Assembly: GCF_000321225.1 (NCBI RefSeq)
Contig: NW_004450464.1
Span: 3,171,569-3,235,568 of the forward strand
From: Odobenus rosmarus divergens
Lineage: Eukaryota; Chordata; Mammalia; Carnivora; Odobenidae
Direction: 5' to 3'
Length of the DNA: 64,000 nt
How positions within the stretch are numbered: the first letter of the stretch is position 1; each line of letters starts with the position of its first letter. The translations under genes and the position numbers were made by a program. The notes under the pieces were generated by a model. The model saw nothing but the letters and a program-made list of their open reading frames with translations, was not told the DNA's origin and searched no databases. Positions 11,126-22,305 of this stretch are shown here, in pieces.

Positions 11126-11311
11126 GGGGCGCCTGAGTGGCTCAGTTGGTTAAGCAACCGCCTTCAGCTCAGGTCATGATCCTGGAGTCCTGGGATCGAG
11201 TCCCACATCTGGCTCCCTGCTCAGCAGAGAGTCTGCTTCTCCCTCTGACCCTCCACCCTCTCATGCTCTCTCTCTCTCTCTCAAATAAATAAATAAAAAA
11301 TCTTTAAAAAA
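11126..11311 (+). mobile_element. CAN-SINE, subfamily A
   Basis: GGGGCGCCTGAGTGGCTCAG head, 'atcctggagtcctgggatc', 'gagtctgcttctccctctg' and CAAATAAATAAATAAAAAATC tail. The target-site duplication ATTTTTCAGCTTGAG (ending 11125) recurs as ATTTTCAGCTTGAG (ending 11326), differing only in T-run length. Confidence 0.93.
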
Positions 11312-11326
11312 AATTTTCAGCTTGAG

Positions 11327-13254
11327 ATAATAGAGAATGAGGGATATACGAAAGATTTTAAAAGGAGGACAGGTTGATATTTCTTCTGTACTATTTAACA
11401 TTGCCTTGTCCCCAGACCAGGGAGTGGCTTACCTCTCAAAGTTTCTTCCCTATCACATAGCGCCCATTTTTACTATTCTAGCCCAAGATAAAGCAAATTT
11501 TCACTGAGTATATATATATTTTTTTTGTTTTAAAATTCAAACGTGGTTATGGTCATAAAAGAGAAAGTTTTCCCCGTATTCTCTATAAACTGAATATAAA
11601 AAGAATTAATAAAACATGTCAGAGTTTCTTTTGATTTTTTCTAAATGATACACAGTTGACTTTTTACTTTTTAATTTTTATGAGAATTTTGTTCCTCCCA
11701 CAACAGGGGAGCAGTTTGATTACAGCTTGGACTTGGCAAACAGTATTGGAGTATGCCAAATCCCAAAAATGTTACATGGAAGCATGTATGATCTGCTTGC
11801 TTTTTAATTTTTGTTCTGCTGATGCAGCTAGAGTGTTTAAGGTCAGAGGATGGGTTTTGTCGGGCAGATGAATTATAGAGTAGGAGGAGTGGGGGTTGGG
11901 ACCTGGGTTGAGGCAAGAAGCTGGAAGGAGACCAGCATTAGTGATAGCCAGGTGTAGGGTGGGGAATAGAAGGAATGAAACATTGTGGTCGCCTCTATAT
12001 CAATCAGGATTTAGGTCATCAGGTTGAACGTGGTAGAAAAAAAGATTTATATGGCAAACACCAATTGGTGTGTGTGGGGGGGTAAAGACCATCTTTAAAC
12101 AACATCATACCATGATGTATGTAATAGAGCCGTCTCACAGAAGTCCCAAATCAAGAAGTCCTAACATGCATCTTAGGACTGCATGTTATTGTATTATTTC
12201 TAAAATAGATCGATTCTCATCAACTCAAGATGGACCTAATTTTATGTAGGATCTTTGGATTTAGTTTTTGTTAAGTGTATTAAACATCACTGTTTCTGAC
12301 AAAATGAGCAATCAAGGAAATGCAGTCTCTTTTTATCTGGTGCTTATTAACTACAAACCACGCTGGGTTAAAATATGAAGTGGTTTATGGGACAGTAAAT
12401 TGACACCATCTTGGCTAAAATACATTTGAAAGACACAACATGGGCATGTATCACTTTATTTCCATTTCCGACTGTCAGCAGAAATTGGAGGCAACACTCT
12501 TCCTTTCTGTTTGATTATTCTATTATCGACAGAATGAGAGTGTTGGAGACATACATGCTGATATAGTGTTGTGCTGATGAACCCATTCAGGTTGCATGAT
12601 GTGTCATTTTTCACTGCTGCCTTATCAAGGTGTTTCAGCTGTGCCCAAACCAGCCCTGGTAATTGCTTTAGTTGCTTGTGGCAAAGTTATGTCAATGTCA
12701 GTCACTAAATGACTTTTGACTGCTTCATGTCAGATGTTCCCTCTGAAGAAAGACAGGGTAGGGGAGTTTTTACCCGGGTATGGGTGTTAATCCAATGTCT
12801 AAATAGGCAAGTCCATTATTTTCCTAATCAGAACTTAAATGCAAATGCTGACATTTTATGTTTTAAAATGAAGGGAATACAATTAAGTTTATGATTCACT
12901 TCAAGTATAATCTTCTCTTGTATTGTTAGCTTTCTTTCCTTGATCTTAAGCATAAATTCAAGTCAAGTACAGCTGTGAACATGTGCAGTGTAATAATGGT
13001 TATCACATAAGGTGTACAATATCTGCATAAAACATTCTTCTAGTTAACGCACCTTAAGTGCCTTCTCCAAACTCTTTAAAGTCTCCTAAAATTTAGGGTT
13101 TTTTTTTATAGTTATGATTTTCGGATTCAAGGGAGATACACAATTAAGATCGACAAAGAGTTTGATTATGAGCACTAAGCATCTACAACTTCGGTAGTCG
13201 GCTTACAAGTTCATGTTGACTAAGATTCAGAGGCATTTACATACGTGTATATAT
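11327..13254. other. Unannotated mostly unique sequence
   Basis: About 1.9 kb with no recognisable exon, RNA or repeat. A TATATATATT run is at about 11510. The purine-rich stretch 11860-11960 is otherwise unremarkable. Confidence 0.35.
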
Positions 13255-13790
13255 ACACCCCACGCATCACACATATGGACTGTGCACTGTTCTGTACACC
13301 AGTCTTCACAATATGGTGTGATCTTCTTTCTATATTGCTATATTTTAATTTTTATAAGGTAGACTATTGTGTGTCTGTGTCATAATTTAGCCGGTTCCTG
13401 TTATTGGGCATTTATTTTGTTTCCAGTCTGTGCTATTAAGAAGGGTGTTGTGATCATCCTTATACATACAACTCAGCTCACGTATGGAACAATTTATCTC
13501 AAAGTCTATTTCTAGAAATAGATTTATTGGATCAAAAGCTACATCCATTTAAAAATGTTTAAATATCTTTGTAAATATACCCCCAGGATATTTCTGCCGA
13601 TTTATAGTATCACTTAGTTGATTCTCCACGAGAACCAAAAGTGGAGATTAGACGGCTTTCAAAATCTTACTAATACAATAAGTGGATAAACTGCATCTAA
13701 TAACTGTTTTTCTTTGGATACAAATGAGATTAAATGTTTTTTTTCTAAATATTGTGTCTGTTTCTAGTATTGTTCGATTTGAAAGGATAT
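13255..13790 (-). repeat. Old L1M LINE fragment
   Basis: The plus strand resembles the reverse complement of an L1M ORF2 3' end: 'gcactgttctgtacacc', 'ttattgggcatttattttg', 'tgtttccagtctgtgctatt', 'atttattggatcaaaag'. This matches the familiar antisense order (actgttctgcacc ... ggacatttaggttgtttccagt ... ggatcataag). Heavily diverged. Confidence 0.55.
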
Positions 13791-14990
13791 CAATGCAGGA
13801 CAAAACAGCGAAGATTTGAACTGGGCTTTAAAAAGCATGGTGCCAGGATTTGAGGTAGGGGTAGAAAATTCAAATGCCTACATAGGCCATCAGAAGATCA
13901 TTGAGAACTTGGGAGCACATGTGAGATATAACTGGGGTAGCGTCATAGCCCAGTGTTGTCAGATCTGTCCAATTTTAAAGAGAACCTGGAAATCTTGAAC
14001 CTTGGGATCCTCATAGGAGATATGCTGTTCACGTTTTGTCAAAATCCATCTGTTGGCTAGATTTGGCTCACAGGCCACCTCTGTTCAACCCTTGATTTGG
14101 AAAGGTCTATCTGGCATTTCAGATCAAGAAGACAAAATAAACCGAAGCTGAGAACCCTGGGAGAAGTTGGATTATAGAATGGGACATCTGGAAATCTAGA
14201 CTGGAGAATAGAAAGAGCAGATGGGAGGAGTTGTAGGGAAATCAGGATAGAGGAGTTGGTTTGTGGAGGGCTTTAGGGTGTAAACAGAAAAGTTTCTGTG
14301 GAAACTAGTTTAGAATAAAGATAAGACTGTTCCTTCAAGTATGTTTTGTTTGGTTTTGTTTATAGAGGAATAACATCAATATTAAGGTGTTAGATATAAG
14401 GAAGAGAAATCCAGAAAAGTTGCTCGCATATTCTAAGCAAGTGGTGATGAAGTACTAGGAGGAGGTGATGGTCTTAGTACTTTGGAAATGGGACATGAAA
14501 CAAAGCCTTAAAGGAGAGTCAATAATATGTGCCAAGTCATTGCATAAAACATGTCTTCCACTCTTGCCTCTTGCGTTTCTACACTTGTACAATTCAAATT
14601 TTATATTTTTTTATCTTAAAAACATAGGTATCCCTGTAGGGGCAAATCTGTCTGGGTGATGGCAGACATGGATATGCATAGTATATTCTCAGCCATTTAT
14701 ATAATTGTACTGTGGGGGTAAAACAGTTATTCAGCTTATATATGAATGTTAATGACTAAAGGAGATCATAATTTGTACTACTAAGCCTTTAAAAGTTACT
14801 AATAATACATAATAATTATCCAAGGGTTCTCCAAATAACTGAAGATGTTGGTAATCTGGGAACTGTAGAACATTGGTTAAGCATGAAATCATCAGGTGAG
14901 ACTTACCTATGCTTCAACTGTATAAACAAGTCATTAGCAGTAGCTAAAGAGGACTAGGGGAGCAACATAAATTACTTTTAGTCTCTCAAA
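13791..14990. other. Unannotated sequence
   Basis: No gene was seen. 'ttggctagatttggctcac' near 14053 recalls mammalian hAT-type repeats but the surrounding match is too weak to call. The open frame at 13816-13998 has no support. Confidence 0.3.
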
Positions 14991-15004
14991 TAAAGCATCT
15001 GTGA

Positions 15005-15205
15005 GGGCGCCTGGGTGGCTCAGTCGTTAAGCGTCTGCCTTCGGCTCAGGTCATGATCCCAGGGTCCTGGGATAGAGTCCCACATCGGGCTCCCTGCTCA
15101 GCGGGAAGCCTGCTTCTCCCTCTCCCACTCCTCCTGCTTGTGTTCCTGCTCTCGCTGTGTCTCTCTGTCAAATAAATAAAATAAAATCTTTAAAAAAAAA
15201 AAAGT
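15005..15205 (+). mobile_element. CAN-SINE, subfamily B, young
   Basis: GGGCGCCTGGGTGGCTCAG head, 'catgatcccagggtcctgg', 'gggaagcctgcttctccc', 'tcctgcttgtgttcctgc' and CAAATAAATAAAATAAAATC with a poly-A tail. The 14-bp target-site duplication TAAAGCATCTGTGA is perfect (14991-15004 and 15206-15219), indicating a relatively recent insertion. Confidence 0.95.
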
Positions 15206-15439
15206 TAAAGCATCTGTGATTAATTGCAGAACACAGGGCCAGTCATAAGAACAAAAGAGATAAAGGGATAATACTATCTGAGTTTTAAAACTTTGGGAGC
15301 CTAGGATAACTTATTTCTTAGGGTCAGATAATATGTTTAAAATATATCAATTTGTTGAAAGGTCTCTGAATTGTACGAGTCTCATAGAAGAAAATGGATA
15401 ATTCTGATACAGCCAAGTGCATTAGTTGTAGTTTTTCAA

Positions 15440-15935
15440 TTCAAATTAAATTTTATATTTTTATTAGATAACTTATCTACATGGATCAAAAGTTAAAAAT
15501 AAATATCAGAGGTATAAAGAGAAAAGTCTTTCCTACCTCTGACGCAAAATTGTCCTGGACCCCCATTGCCTCATACTGTTGACTCCAAAAAGGTGGCCAC
15601 ACTGTTCATGTGTCCTTTCGAGTTTCCTTATGCATAGACAGACTAATATAAAAAGATATGTGCTTGCTTTCTTCCTTTTTTTCTGGTTTTACAAAAAAAA
15701 AAATAGCATAATATACATACTCTTTCACTACCTGGTTGTTTTGTTTGCTCATTGGTTTTAACATGGCCATGCAATAGTACATAGAAAGTTTCGTATGCTT
15801 GTTTACACATGTGTCCTATAAATGTATCGTATGACTATTGATGCAGACTTGGTTGTTTCCAGCATTTTGCTGTTATAAACAGTGATGCCTATGTGTGACC
15901 ATAGCAGCAGGATAAATTCCAAATGCATTTTGAGT
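15440..15935 (-). repeat. Old L1M LINE 3' fragment
   Basis: Antisense L1M phrases in order: 'aaaagtctttcctacctctg', 'agcataatatacatactctt', 'catggccatgcaatagtac', 'atgcagacttggttgtttcc' and 'ttgctgttataaacagtgatg'. These correspond to the 3' UTR and end of ORF2 read backwards. Diverged and non-coding. Confidence 0.6.
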
Positions 15936-17235
15936 AGCTATAACACCTGCCATGTGTGTGAAGTAATCTTAATGTGTCTAACTTGGTCTAAATCAGGGCA
16001 GCATTTCACCATAGGTCTAATGTGTGGGGCTCTGATTAGTACTGGTATATTCCATGACACTTACACCCAGACACTTTGGCAGTATCAGCAGAGACAGCTC
16101 CCTGCAGTCAGAGCCCTGCAGTCCTTCCCTCGTGCAGACTTCCTGATCATCTGGCCCCTGTCATTGGCCCGATCCTTCCCACTCACCTGCAACCTTTTGA
16201 GAAGCTCTGCCAGCATTCTGGCATGATAGTTCTCTAGTTACATATATCAAGTGTCCCACACACCAGATTTAAGGTGGAACAGAGCTCTGTGGCACAGCTT
16301 CTCATATGTATTTTAGCAACATTTTGAACTGCTGAGCGTATCAGACCCAGAAAGGAATGAATGACCTGTGTCCACCCAGGGTCCATGGGGGTCCAGCTCT
16401 TGTCTCCAGATGAAGAGGCCTTGACTGGATAACTTCAGTAATGTTATGTATCCCCTATCTTCTGACCCTTGCTTCATTCCCGCAGGAAGTTGCATTAGAG
16501 CTCAGACCTGGCACAATTCCTCTATGCATCTCCTGGAGGGCTCTATTCTGATTTCTATGTTTGATTCATAGAAAATGCAGTGTGTTTGTTGGGAAGAAAT
16601 TGAGAACACCATTTTGTAGCTAGTGTTTCAAGGCATGCAGATGGAGTGGGCAGTATCTGTATGAATAGATATTAATAAGAAGAATTTGAAAATGTTATAT
16701 ATTATGAGGCTCCTTTTTGTTAAATGGAGCCAGGAGAAAATTCCTCTTTAATGGTAGATAAATACTCGATTCAGCCTAGTGACCTGTGGGCCAATAATGG
16801 GAAATTCAGAAGTTTAGATCCATCAAGAGAAATGATAGCCAGTAGACCATGGAGTGATGGTCACTGTTAAGCTGATTTATAGGGAACTGAATGTAACTAA
16901 ATGTGTACTATTCTGAAAGAGTGAAAAATTTGCTGCTGGGTCCATACCAAGATATGCCATAAGAAGAGACTGTTTTTTTTATAATGATGTAACTATCTTG
17001 TTTGTTCATGTTGGTTTCGACCTGGATTATCTCCAAAGGTCATCTCATTATCTAGACATATTGGTACCTAAAGTGGAGCAGATAGTAAATTCTTTCTGGC
17101 AATTATGTAATAGCCATCATGATTTCATCACTAAAGGCATGTCCAGTCTCAAACCCTGAAATCTAAAGGTTTATGATCTTACTGAATATTTGACATTCCC
17201 TTTACCTCAACAGTCTGTTTTGTGATCAAAGCCAT
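15936..17235. other. Unannotated mostly unique sequence
   Basis: No gene was recognised. The 114-residue open frame starting at 15882 begins inside the L1M relic, has low-complexity-free but family-less composition and no splice or promoter context, so it is treated as chance. Confidence 0.35.
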
Positions 17236-17365
17236 TACTAAAGTGGATGGTGATTTATTAATTCCACAGATACTGAGTGTGCATTGTATACTCTTTATTG
17301 TGCCAGGTGTTGTGGTTAAAAAAAAAAAGTTGCACAAGATAGGCTGTGTCTTTAAGGATAATGCA
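17236..17365 (-). repeat. L2 LINE 3' fragment
   Basis: 'tactgagtgtgcattgtat', 'tattgtgccaggtgttgt' and 'tgtgtctttaaggataatg' fit the reverse complement of the L2 tail (attgagtgcctactatgtgccaggcactg ... ctcaaggagctta). A poly-A run of 11 lies at about 17319-17329. Confidence 0.4.
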
Positions 17366-17539
17366 CATGGATAATTATTACAAGAGGTCAAAAGGTGATT
17401 CACGCCCACAGTGTAGACATCTCAAGGAATAGAATGTAGCTTCCAGATGAAAGGTCAAGAAAAGTGTTATGGGAAAAGATGTCCTGTGATTGGCCCTGGA
17501 AGTATATGTGGGATGTGGATGTGGAAAAATGGACATACG

Positions 17540-17655
17540 GGCAGTTGTGAGTTGAATTTTTCTCCCCCTCAAAGACTAGAGAGACAATACATTTCTGTTG
17601 TTTAAGCCAACCTGTCTCCAGTACTTTGTTATAACAGCCCTGCAGACTAGTACAG
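17540..17655 (+). repeat. MLT1-type LTR with internal deletion
   Basis: Both ends of an MLT1 (ERVL-MaLR) LTR are present but only about 115 bp remain. The 5' part is 'gagttgaatttttctcccc' (consensus gttgaattgtgtcccc). The 3' part is 'gagacaatacatttctgttg' then 'tttaagccaacctgtctcc', 'gtactttgttataacagccc' and 'gcagactagtacag'. The roughly 250 bp normally between these ends is missing. Confidence 0.65.
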
Positions 17656-17659
17656 AGAC

Positions 17660-18240
17660 ATTCTGAACAAAGGAAACAGAGTCAAGGAAATCTGAAGAGC
17701 GTAAGAGAAGAGGAGCTTGGCTGACCTGTGGAGTGCCTGAAGGGAACCAATACACAAGTGACTAAAAGGGATATTGGGTGAGATTGTGGAAGATCTTGCA
17801 AGCCAGTGCTTCAGCATAGAAAAGGCAGCATAGTGGCCAAACGATACGTCACAGATGACAGTGATAATGTTTATGGGGTCCACTGAGGTCACTGAAGGAG
17901 GCTGTTCCCAGTTGAAGATAGCTGACCTAAGCCCTTCCTGGATTCTGTAGATCTACCCTGTAGTGACAAGAACTGAGGAGATCAGTATCTCCAAGTTCCA
18001 AGTATCTGTTTTCCATTTGTGGTCACCCTTTGGAAAATTAGCTGTAGGCGGCAGGGAGCCATTGAATGTTTCTGACTAGTAGTATGATATAGAAAGAGCT
18101 GTGCTTAAAGGTGATGAATCTGAATGGATTGAAAGGGTGCCAGACTGGGCAAGTGACCGGGAGACAATCACAATAACCCAGGTAAGAAATAATGAGGTTT
18201 TGAATTTGGGCAGTGGCAGTGGTATGAGAGAGGGGGCAGG
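17660..18240 (+). repeat. Ancient interspersed repeat, family unassigned
   Basis: The wording 'ggcagggagccattgaatg', 'caatcacaataacccaggt' and 'gggcagtggcagtggtatg' recalls a common mammalian repeat (aagccattgaagggttttgag ... gcaataatccaggcaagag ... gtggcagtggagatgg) whose name I cannot give with confidence. The open frame at 18101-18349 lies in it and is not a gene candidate. Confidence 0.35.
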
Positions 18241-20640
18241 GCTGTGTCTTATCCCCACCTTATTTCATTCACTGACCTTTGGTAGCTTTGTTTCTGTGAC
18301 TGTTAAGGTGTTTCTTTCTCTCTTTTCCTTTCTGTTGAGTGTGAGATGAGATGATAGAGAAGAAACCTAACTCCTTTTTTTTTATGGCACTGCAGTATAC
18401 TTTACGTTGAAACCCCTAGAACCAGAAGGTTCTTATAAAACTAAAGCTAATTTGGTTATAGATATTCTAATAGATACTTGACAACTTACAGAACTTCCGT
18501 GAGTAGATGCAGGACATTCAGTAACTTTTCATATTTCTGCTATTTGAAAAGTATTTACTGCTGATATAGGCAATTTAATTGCATAACATGGGATTTTTCT
18601 GTACAAGTTTGTGAATGCTTGTCAAACTGATTAAGGAAGATATGGGGAGAGCCATCAATAAAAACTGGAGGCAGCAGTATACAGAAATCAATTTGGATGT
18701 CCTGTGGTAGTAAATAAAACTTCATTATATTACGTGACTGGGAGAACTAAATTCATATATCTATATATGTTACCTACAGTGGTAAAACATGCTCATGGAA
18801 TCAATGAGAAATTGATATTTGGTAATTTATCATAGCAATTTCAATGTTTCTTCGGGGGATGTTATGAAAGCAATCTGTTTTAAAAATATTTCATAAGGCA
18901 AGAAATGTTCAAAGTGTGAGCTGACTTACTGGAAATTATAGAGAATGCTTAATTTTCTTGAACTTTTAACTTACTGTTACCTAAAGATATGATGCCTAGT
19001 GCTGCTAACCAGATTATTTTATTGCCTTTATCTGTTGATATATGCTATAGGTTTCATTGATTTTTAGCTGAGCTGTCCCTGCTCAATGCATTTTTCTATT
19101 TTCTTTTGACTTTAACTTTTAGTACCCTTTTTGACAGCCACTTAATTGTATTGATTTTTTTCTAAGTCAGTTATAATTTAGAGGAGAACAGTTTAGTATA
19201 TTTTGTTGGGAAAATATTGGCCTTATTGGCTTATAACTGGCAATACTCTGAAAAGTTTAGCTACAAATATTGCTAATAAGTGAGTAGACACCTCGAGTAA
19301 TGGGCAGGAAGGATTAAAAGGATTATTCCAAACTTATTATCTTAGGAGGGTGTCCCCAGAAAAAAGAATGATAAGATGAAAACATGTTTGCAGTAAATGT
19401 AATGGACAGGGTCCTCGGAATCAGTGCAGGAGTTGAGCTGTGATTGGCCTCGGGTGATCCCACTGAGTGCTCTCAAGCCAGGATGGCCCTTCCAGCCTTG
19501 AGGCGAGGGGGCTGAGCCTTTATACCTGCACACCAACCAGTCACTGTGCACCTGCTGCTCCTAGCTTGGGGGCCTGGCCTTGAACATGCAGTTGGATTTC
19601 AGCTGTCAGCCTTCCCAGCAACGAGAAGAAATAAATACCTCCATTTTAAAAGGTGGGTCTGGGTGGCACACCACAGCATCCCCGACATTCTGAGTTACAC
19701 ACGTCTGAAAAACAACTCTTTTCAGAAAGTGTATTCCATTTTAGGTATTAAAAATTCCTTCTTATTTGAAATATTTGTTATTTAGATATCTATTTGCTGG
19801 CAGAATTTGCAGGTTTTCTTTGTAAAAACTTACCTTTGGAAACGAAAGGAAAAGGCATTGTCTATATATTAAGTTTTTAACTGCCATATAATTCTGAAAC
19901 ATCACATTTAATATTACTAAGTGGTCCATAGCAGTACTTCAGGGTAAATATCTGTGGGAGTTAGTTTTCTTACTGGCAGCCAAGAGAAAGGTATCTAGCT
20001 CTGTTCATTACCAACCATGTGAAGATTACTGGTAGTTAAGAAAGTAAATATAGGAAATACTCAATATAATATCATTTTTTGGTATTTCCTCTTTAATATT
20101 AAATGCATAACTTCTCTTTCCAAAAGTTTTCTTTTCAAAATTAGTCTTGTCAAAGAGATTCTTCATGTACCTTGTCATGACGCAGAATTTATATTTTAGG
20201 CTTATGAATATTTAAAAGGATGAATCACTTAAATTGGGATTTCATCTGTATTTAAGAATTACCTTTGGTATGTAGCAAGGCTAATGTATCTATCCTTGGA
20301 GTCCACTGCTGTGGCACTCAAAACATTAGTCGTCAAAAGGCTTGACTGAGTTCTGTCCGTATTCTATTCTGAGTTTCCTTAACTATCAGAACACTATTTG
20401 TATTTTGCCTTGAAGTGTTACTTATATTTTTTACATGCATGTTTTATTTACCAGGTTAAGCTGTATATTCCTTTTGAGTAAAATTGTGTCTCCTTTGTAG
20501 GAACACACTGTTGTACACCTTGGATACTCCATAATTATTGTTGGAGGTTTAAGATGATTTGGGTTTATTACTTCAAACCTCTTTACACTCAGTTTTCTAC
20601 CTCAAAATTTTTAAACGTGTTGTATACTACTCCAAAGAAT
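18241..20640. other. Unannotated sequence with a GC-richer island
   Basis: No exon or RNA was recognised. Positions 19400-19690 are noticeably richer in G+C than the flanks and hold two short open frames (19342-19551 minus, 19546-19785 plus), but no family, splice site pattern or CpG cluster supports a gene. Confidence 0.35.
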
Positions 20641-20754
20641 TTTTATAAAGATTAAAGTGGATGACATTTTCCAGTCACTTAGATGTTGTCTGAGGTTTGC
20701 CGAACAGAAAAGAGGAAGGACCTAAGTTCTTTATAAGGTCACTGAGCCTTTTAG

Positions 20755-20838
20755 GGGACTTTATTTTCTTCACTGATCTATGTCCAGCTCCTAGAACAGT
20801 GCCTGGTAATCAGTTAGCACTTAATAACTATATGTTTT
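20755..20838 (+). repeat. L2 LINE 3'-end fragment
   Basis: 'ctcctagaacagtgcctgg' followed by 'cagttagcacttaataact' matches the sense L2 tail (gtgcctagaacagtgcctggcacatagtaggtgctcaataaat). Confidence 0.55.
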
Positions 20839-21212
20839 CTAAATAAAATTTTTATTGGATTTTAATAGAGCATTTTGCATCTTAAAAAAAGAGTGGCATT
20901 TAAAACTTCCAACTAAGTTATTCAATCTGAAAATATCAAGTATGCCTAAGTTTAAGGAAGTATAGGCAATTTGTCTACCTGATGGACGAAGTAAATCATA
21001 AAATATTTTATTATTTCTCCCATTCAATAAGTAGCCATAAATGATGACAAAGATTTTTCTAGTGTTCCAAATTATCGATTTATCTTAATTGAAAATGAAT
21101 CCTGTATCTGGTAGCAAATAATAAGTGTTTTGAAATTGACTAGTTATAATGAATCTAGATTGTAAGATGTCTGTTCATCTTTTTAAGCAACTACCACCCG
21201 TTTACAAGTCAC
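20839..21212. other. Unannotated AT-rich sequence
   Basis: No feature recognised. Confidence 0.3.
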
Positions 21213-21226
21213 TAAAGTGAACTATT

Positions 21227-21415
21227 TTTTTTAAGATTTTATTTATTTGAGAGAGAAAGAGCAAGAGAGAGAGAGAGCACAAGGTGGAGGGACATAGGAG
21301 AAGCAGACTCCCTGCTGAGCAGGGACCCTGCCCACACGGGGCTCGATGCCGGGACCCTGGGATCATGACCTGAGCCAAAGGCAGATGCTTAACGACTGAG
21401 CCACCCAGGCGCCCC
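21227..21415 (-). mobile_element. CAN-SINE
   Basis: On the minus strand: GGGGCGCCTGGGTGGCTCAG head, 'ggtcatgatcccagggtcc', a GTGTGGGCAGGG variant in the middle of the body, 'agcagggagtctgcttctc'-type sequence and CAAATAAATAAAATC tail. The target-site duplication TAAAGTGAACTATTTT is found at 21213-21228 and 21416-21431. Confidence 0.93.
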
Positions 21416-21431
21416 TAAAGTGAACTATTTT

Positions 21432-21929
21432 AATCACAAAACTGTATTTTCTCCTCATTTGAGACTACTTACGTACTAAATATTCATTTTGAAAATGGTC
21501 TGTCAGAGACAGCAACAAAGCTGCAGGCAGTCCAGTGACTTGAGTAGGGCTAAATGCCACAAAGCTTTGGCTGCCCCAGGGAGAGCCGTCAGGTGCCAAG
21601 AGCACTGAGAGGCTAGTGTCAAACCTCCCCCTTGGAGAGCATGCCCATTGCCACCTGCTTGCCAGCTATCTTAGTGCCTAACATGGTTCCAGATAATCAA
21701 GGTGGACACATTTCAATTTTGCCCTTACCCTGCCCCACATGGAGTGTCAGTTTTTTTTTGCATTGTGTTATTTCTAATTTCATATTGGCACTATGGAGCA
21801 TGAAGTGCCAGGGAATGTATAAGCTTCACCTGCCATTTAAAATTAATTATGAAACACCTCATTTAACATAATAAACACGTTACTCTGTTTCATGAGCTTG
21901 AAATTTTATTTTGAAATGTGGGTGTCCTC
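21432..21929. other. Unannotated sequence
   Basis: No gene was recognised. The 79-residue open frame at 21632-21871 has no family resemblance. Confidence 0.3.
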
Positions 21930-22002
21930 TGCCACTTAGCTTAATTGGTTAGACTCTGGTGCTGATGAGCCTGGAGTTGCTAGTTCATTTTCCATAAGGT
22001 CA
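21930..22002 (+). pseudogene. tRNA-Ile-like relic
   Basis: A 73-nt block has tRNA order. It has an A-box-like TTAGCTTAATTGGTTAGA at about 21936-21953, an anticodon-loop-like GTGCTGATGAGC at about 21959-21970 (anticodon GAT, isoleucine), and a decayed B box TAGTTCATTTT at about 21981-21991. The first half matches nuclear tRNA-Ile wording (GTTAGCTCAGTTGGTTAGA ... TGGTGCTAATAACGC). The acceptor and T arms no longer pair and the B box is damaged, so it is a pseudogene or tRNA-derived fragment. It is not CAN-SINE, whose head is tRNA-Lys-like and continues into a CT-rich body. Confidence 0.5.
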
Positions 22003-22124
22003 AATTCATTCCCCATAGATTAAAAAAAAAACAAACAGCATTTTTCTATACTTTTTATACATTTTCTAATTAAGTGACATTTTGTATATTATGAAAAATA
22101 TTTTCTCAGGCTTTTTTTCCTTGG

Positions 22125-22305
22125 GTTTCACAACAACCCCAGGAGAAAAGGCTGAAAAGTATTTTCATTATTAGTCTCACATTACAGATGAGGAAATCGA
22201 TGCTTAATGGGATTGATTGACTTGGCACAGCCAAGAATTTGCTAGGCCAGGTTCTCTGACTTTAAATCCCATTCTCTTTCTTCTCTAGTCTACTAACACA
22301 GCAAT
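22125..22305 (-). repeat. MIR SINE
   Basis: 'tttcacaacaaccccaggag', 'attacagatgaggaaatcg', 'cttggcacagccaagaatt' and 'ctgactttaaatcccattct' are the reverse complement of MIR in order (ttaatcctcacaacaaccc ... acagatgaggaaactg ... cccaaggtcacacagc). Confidence 0.65.

Noticed and set aside
15882..16226. 114-codon open frame as a possible exon
   Set aside because: It starts within an L1M relic, shows no recognisable domain, and no convincing splice sites or start context were seen.
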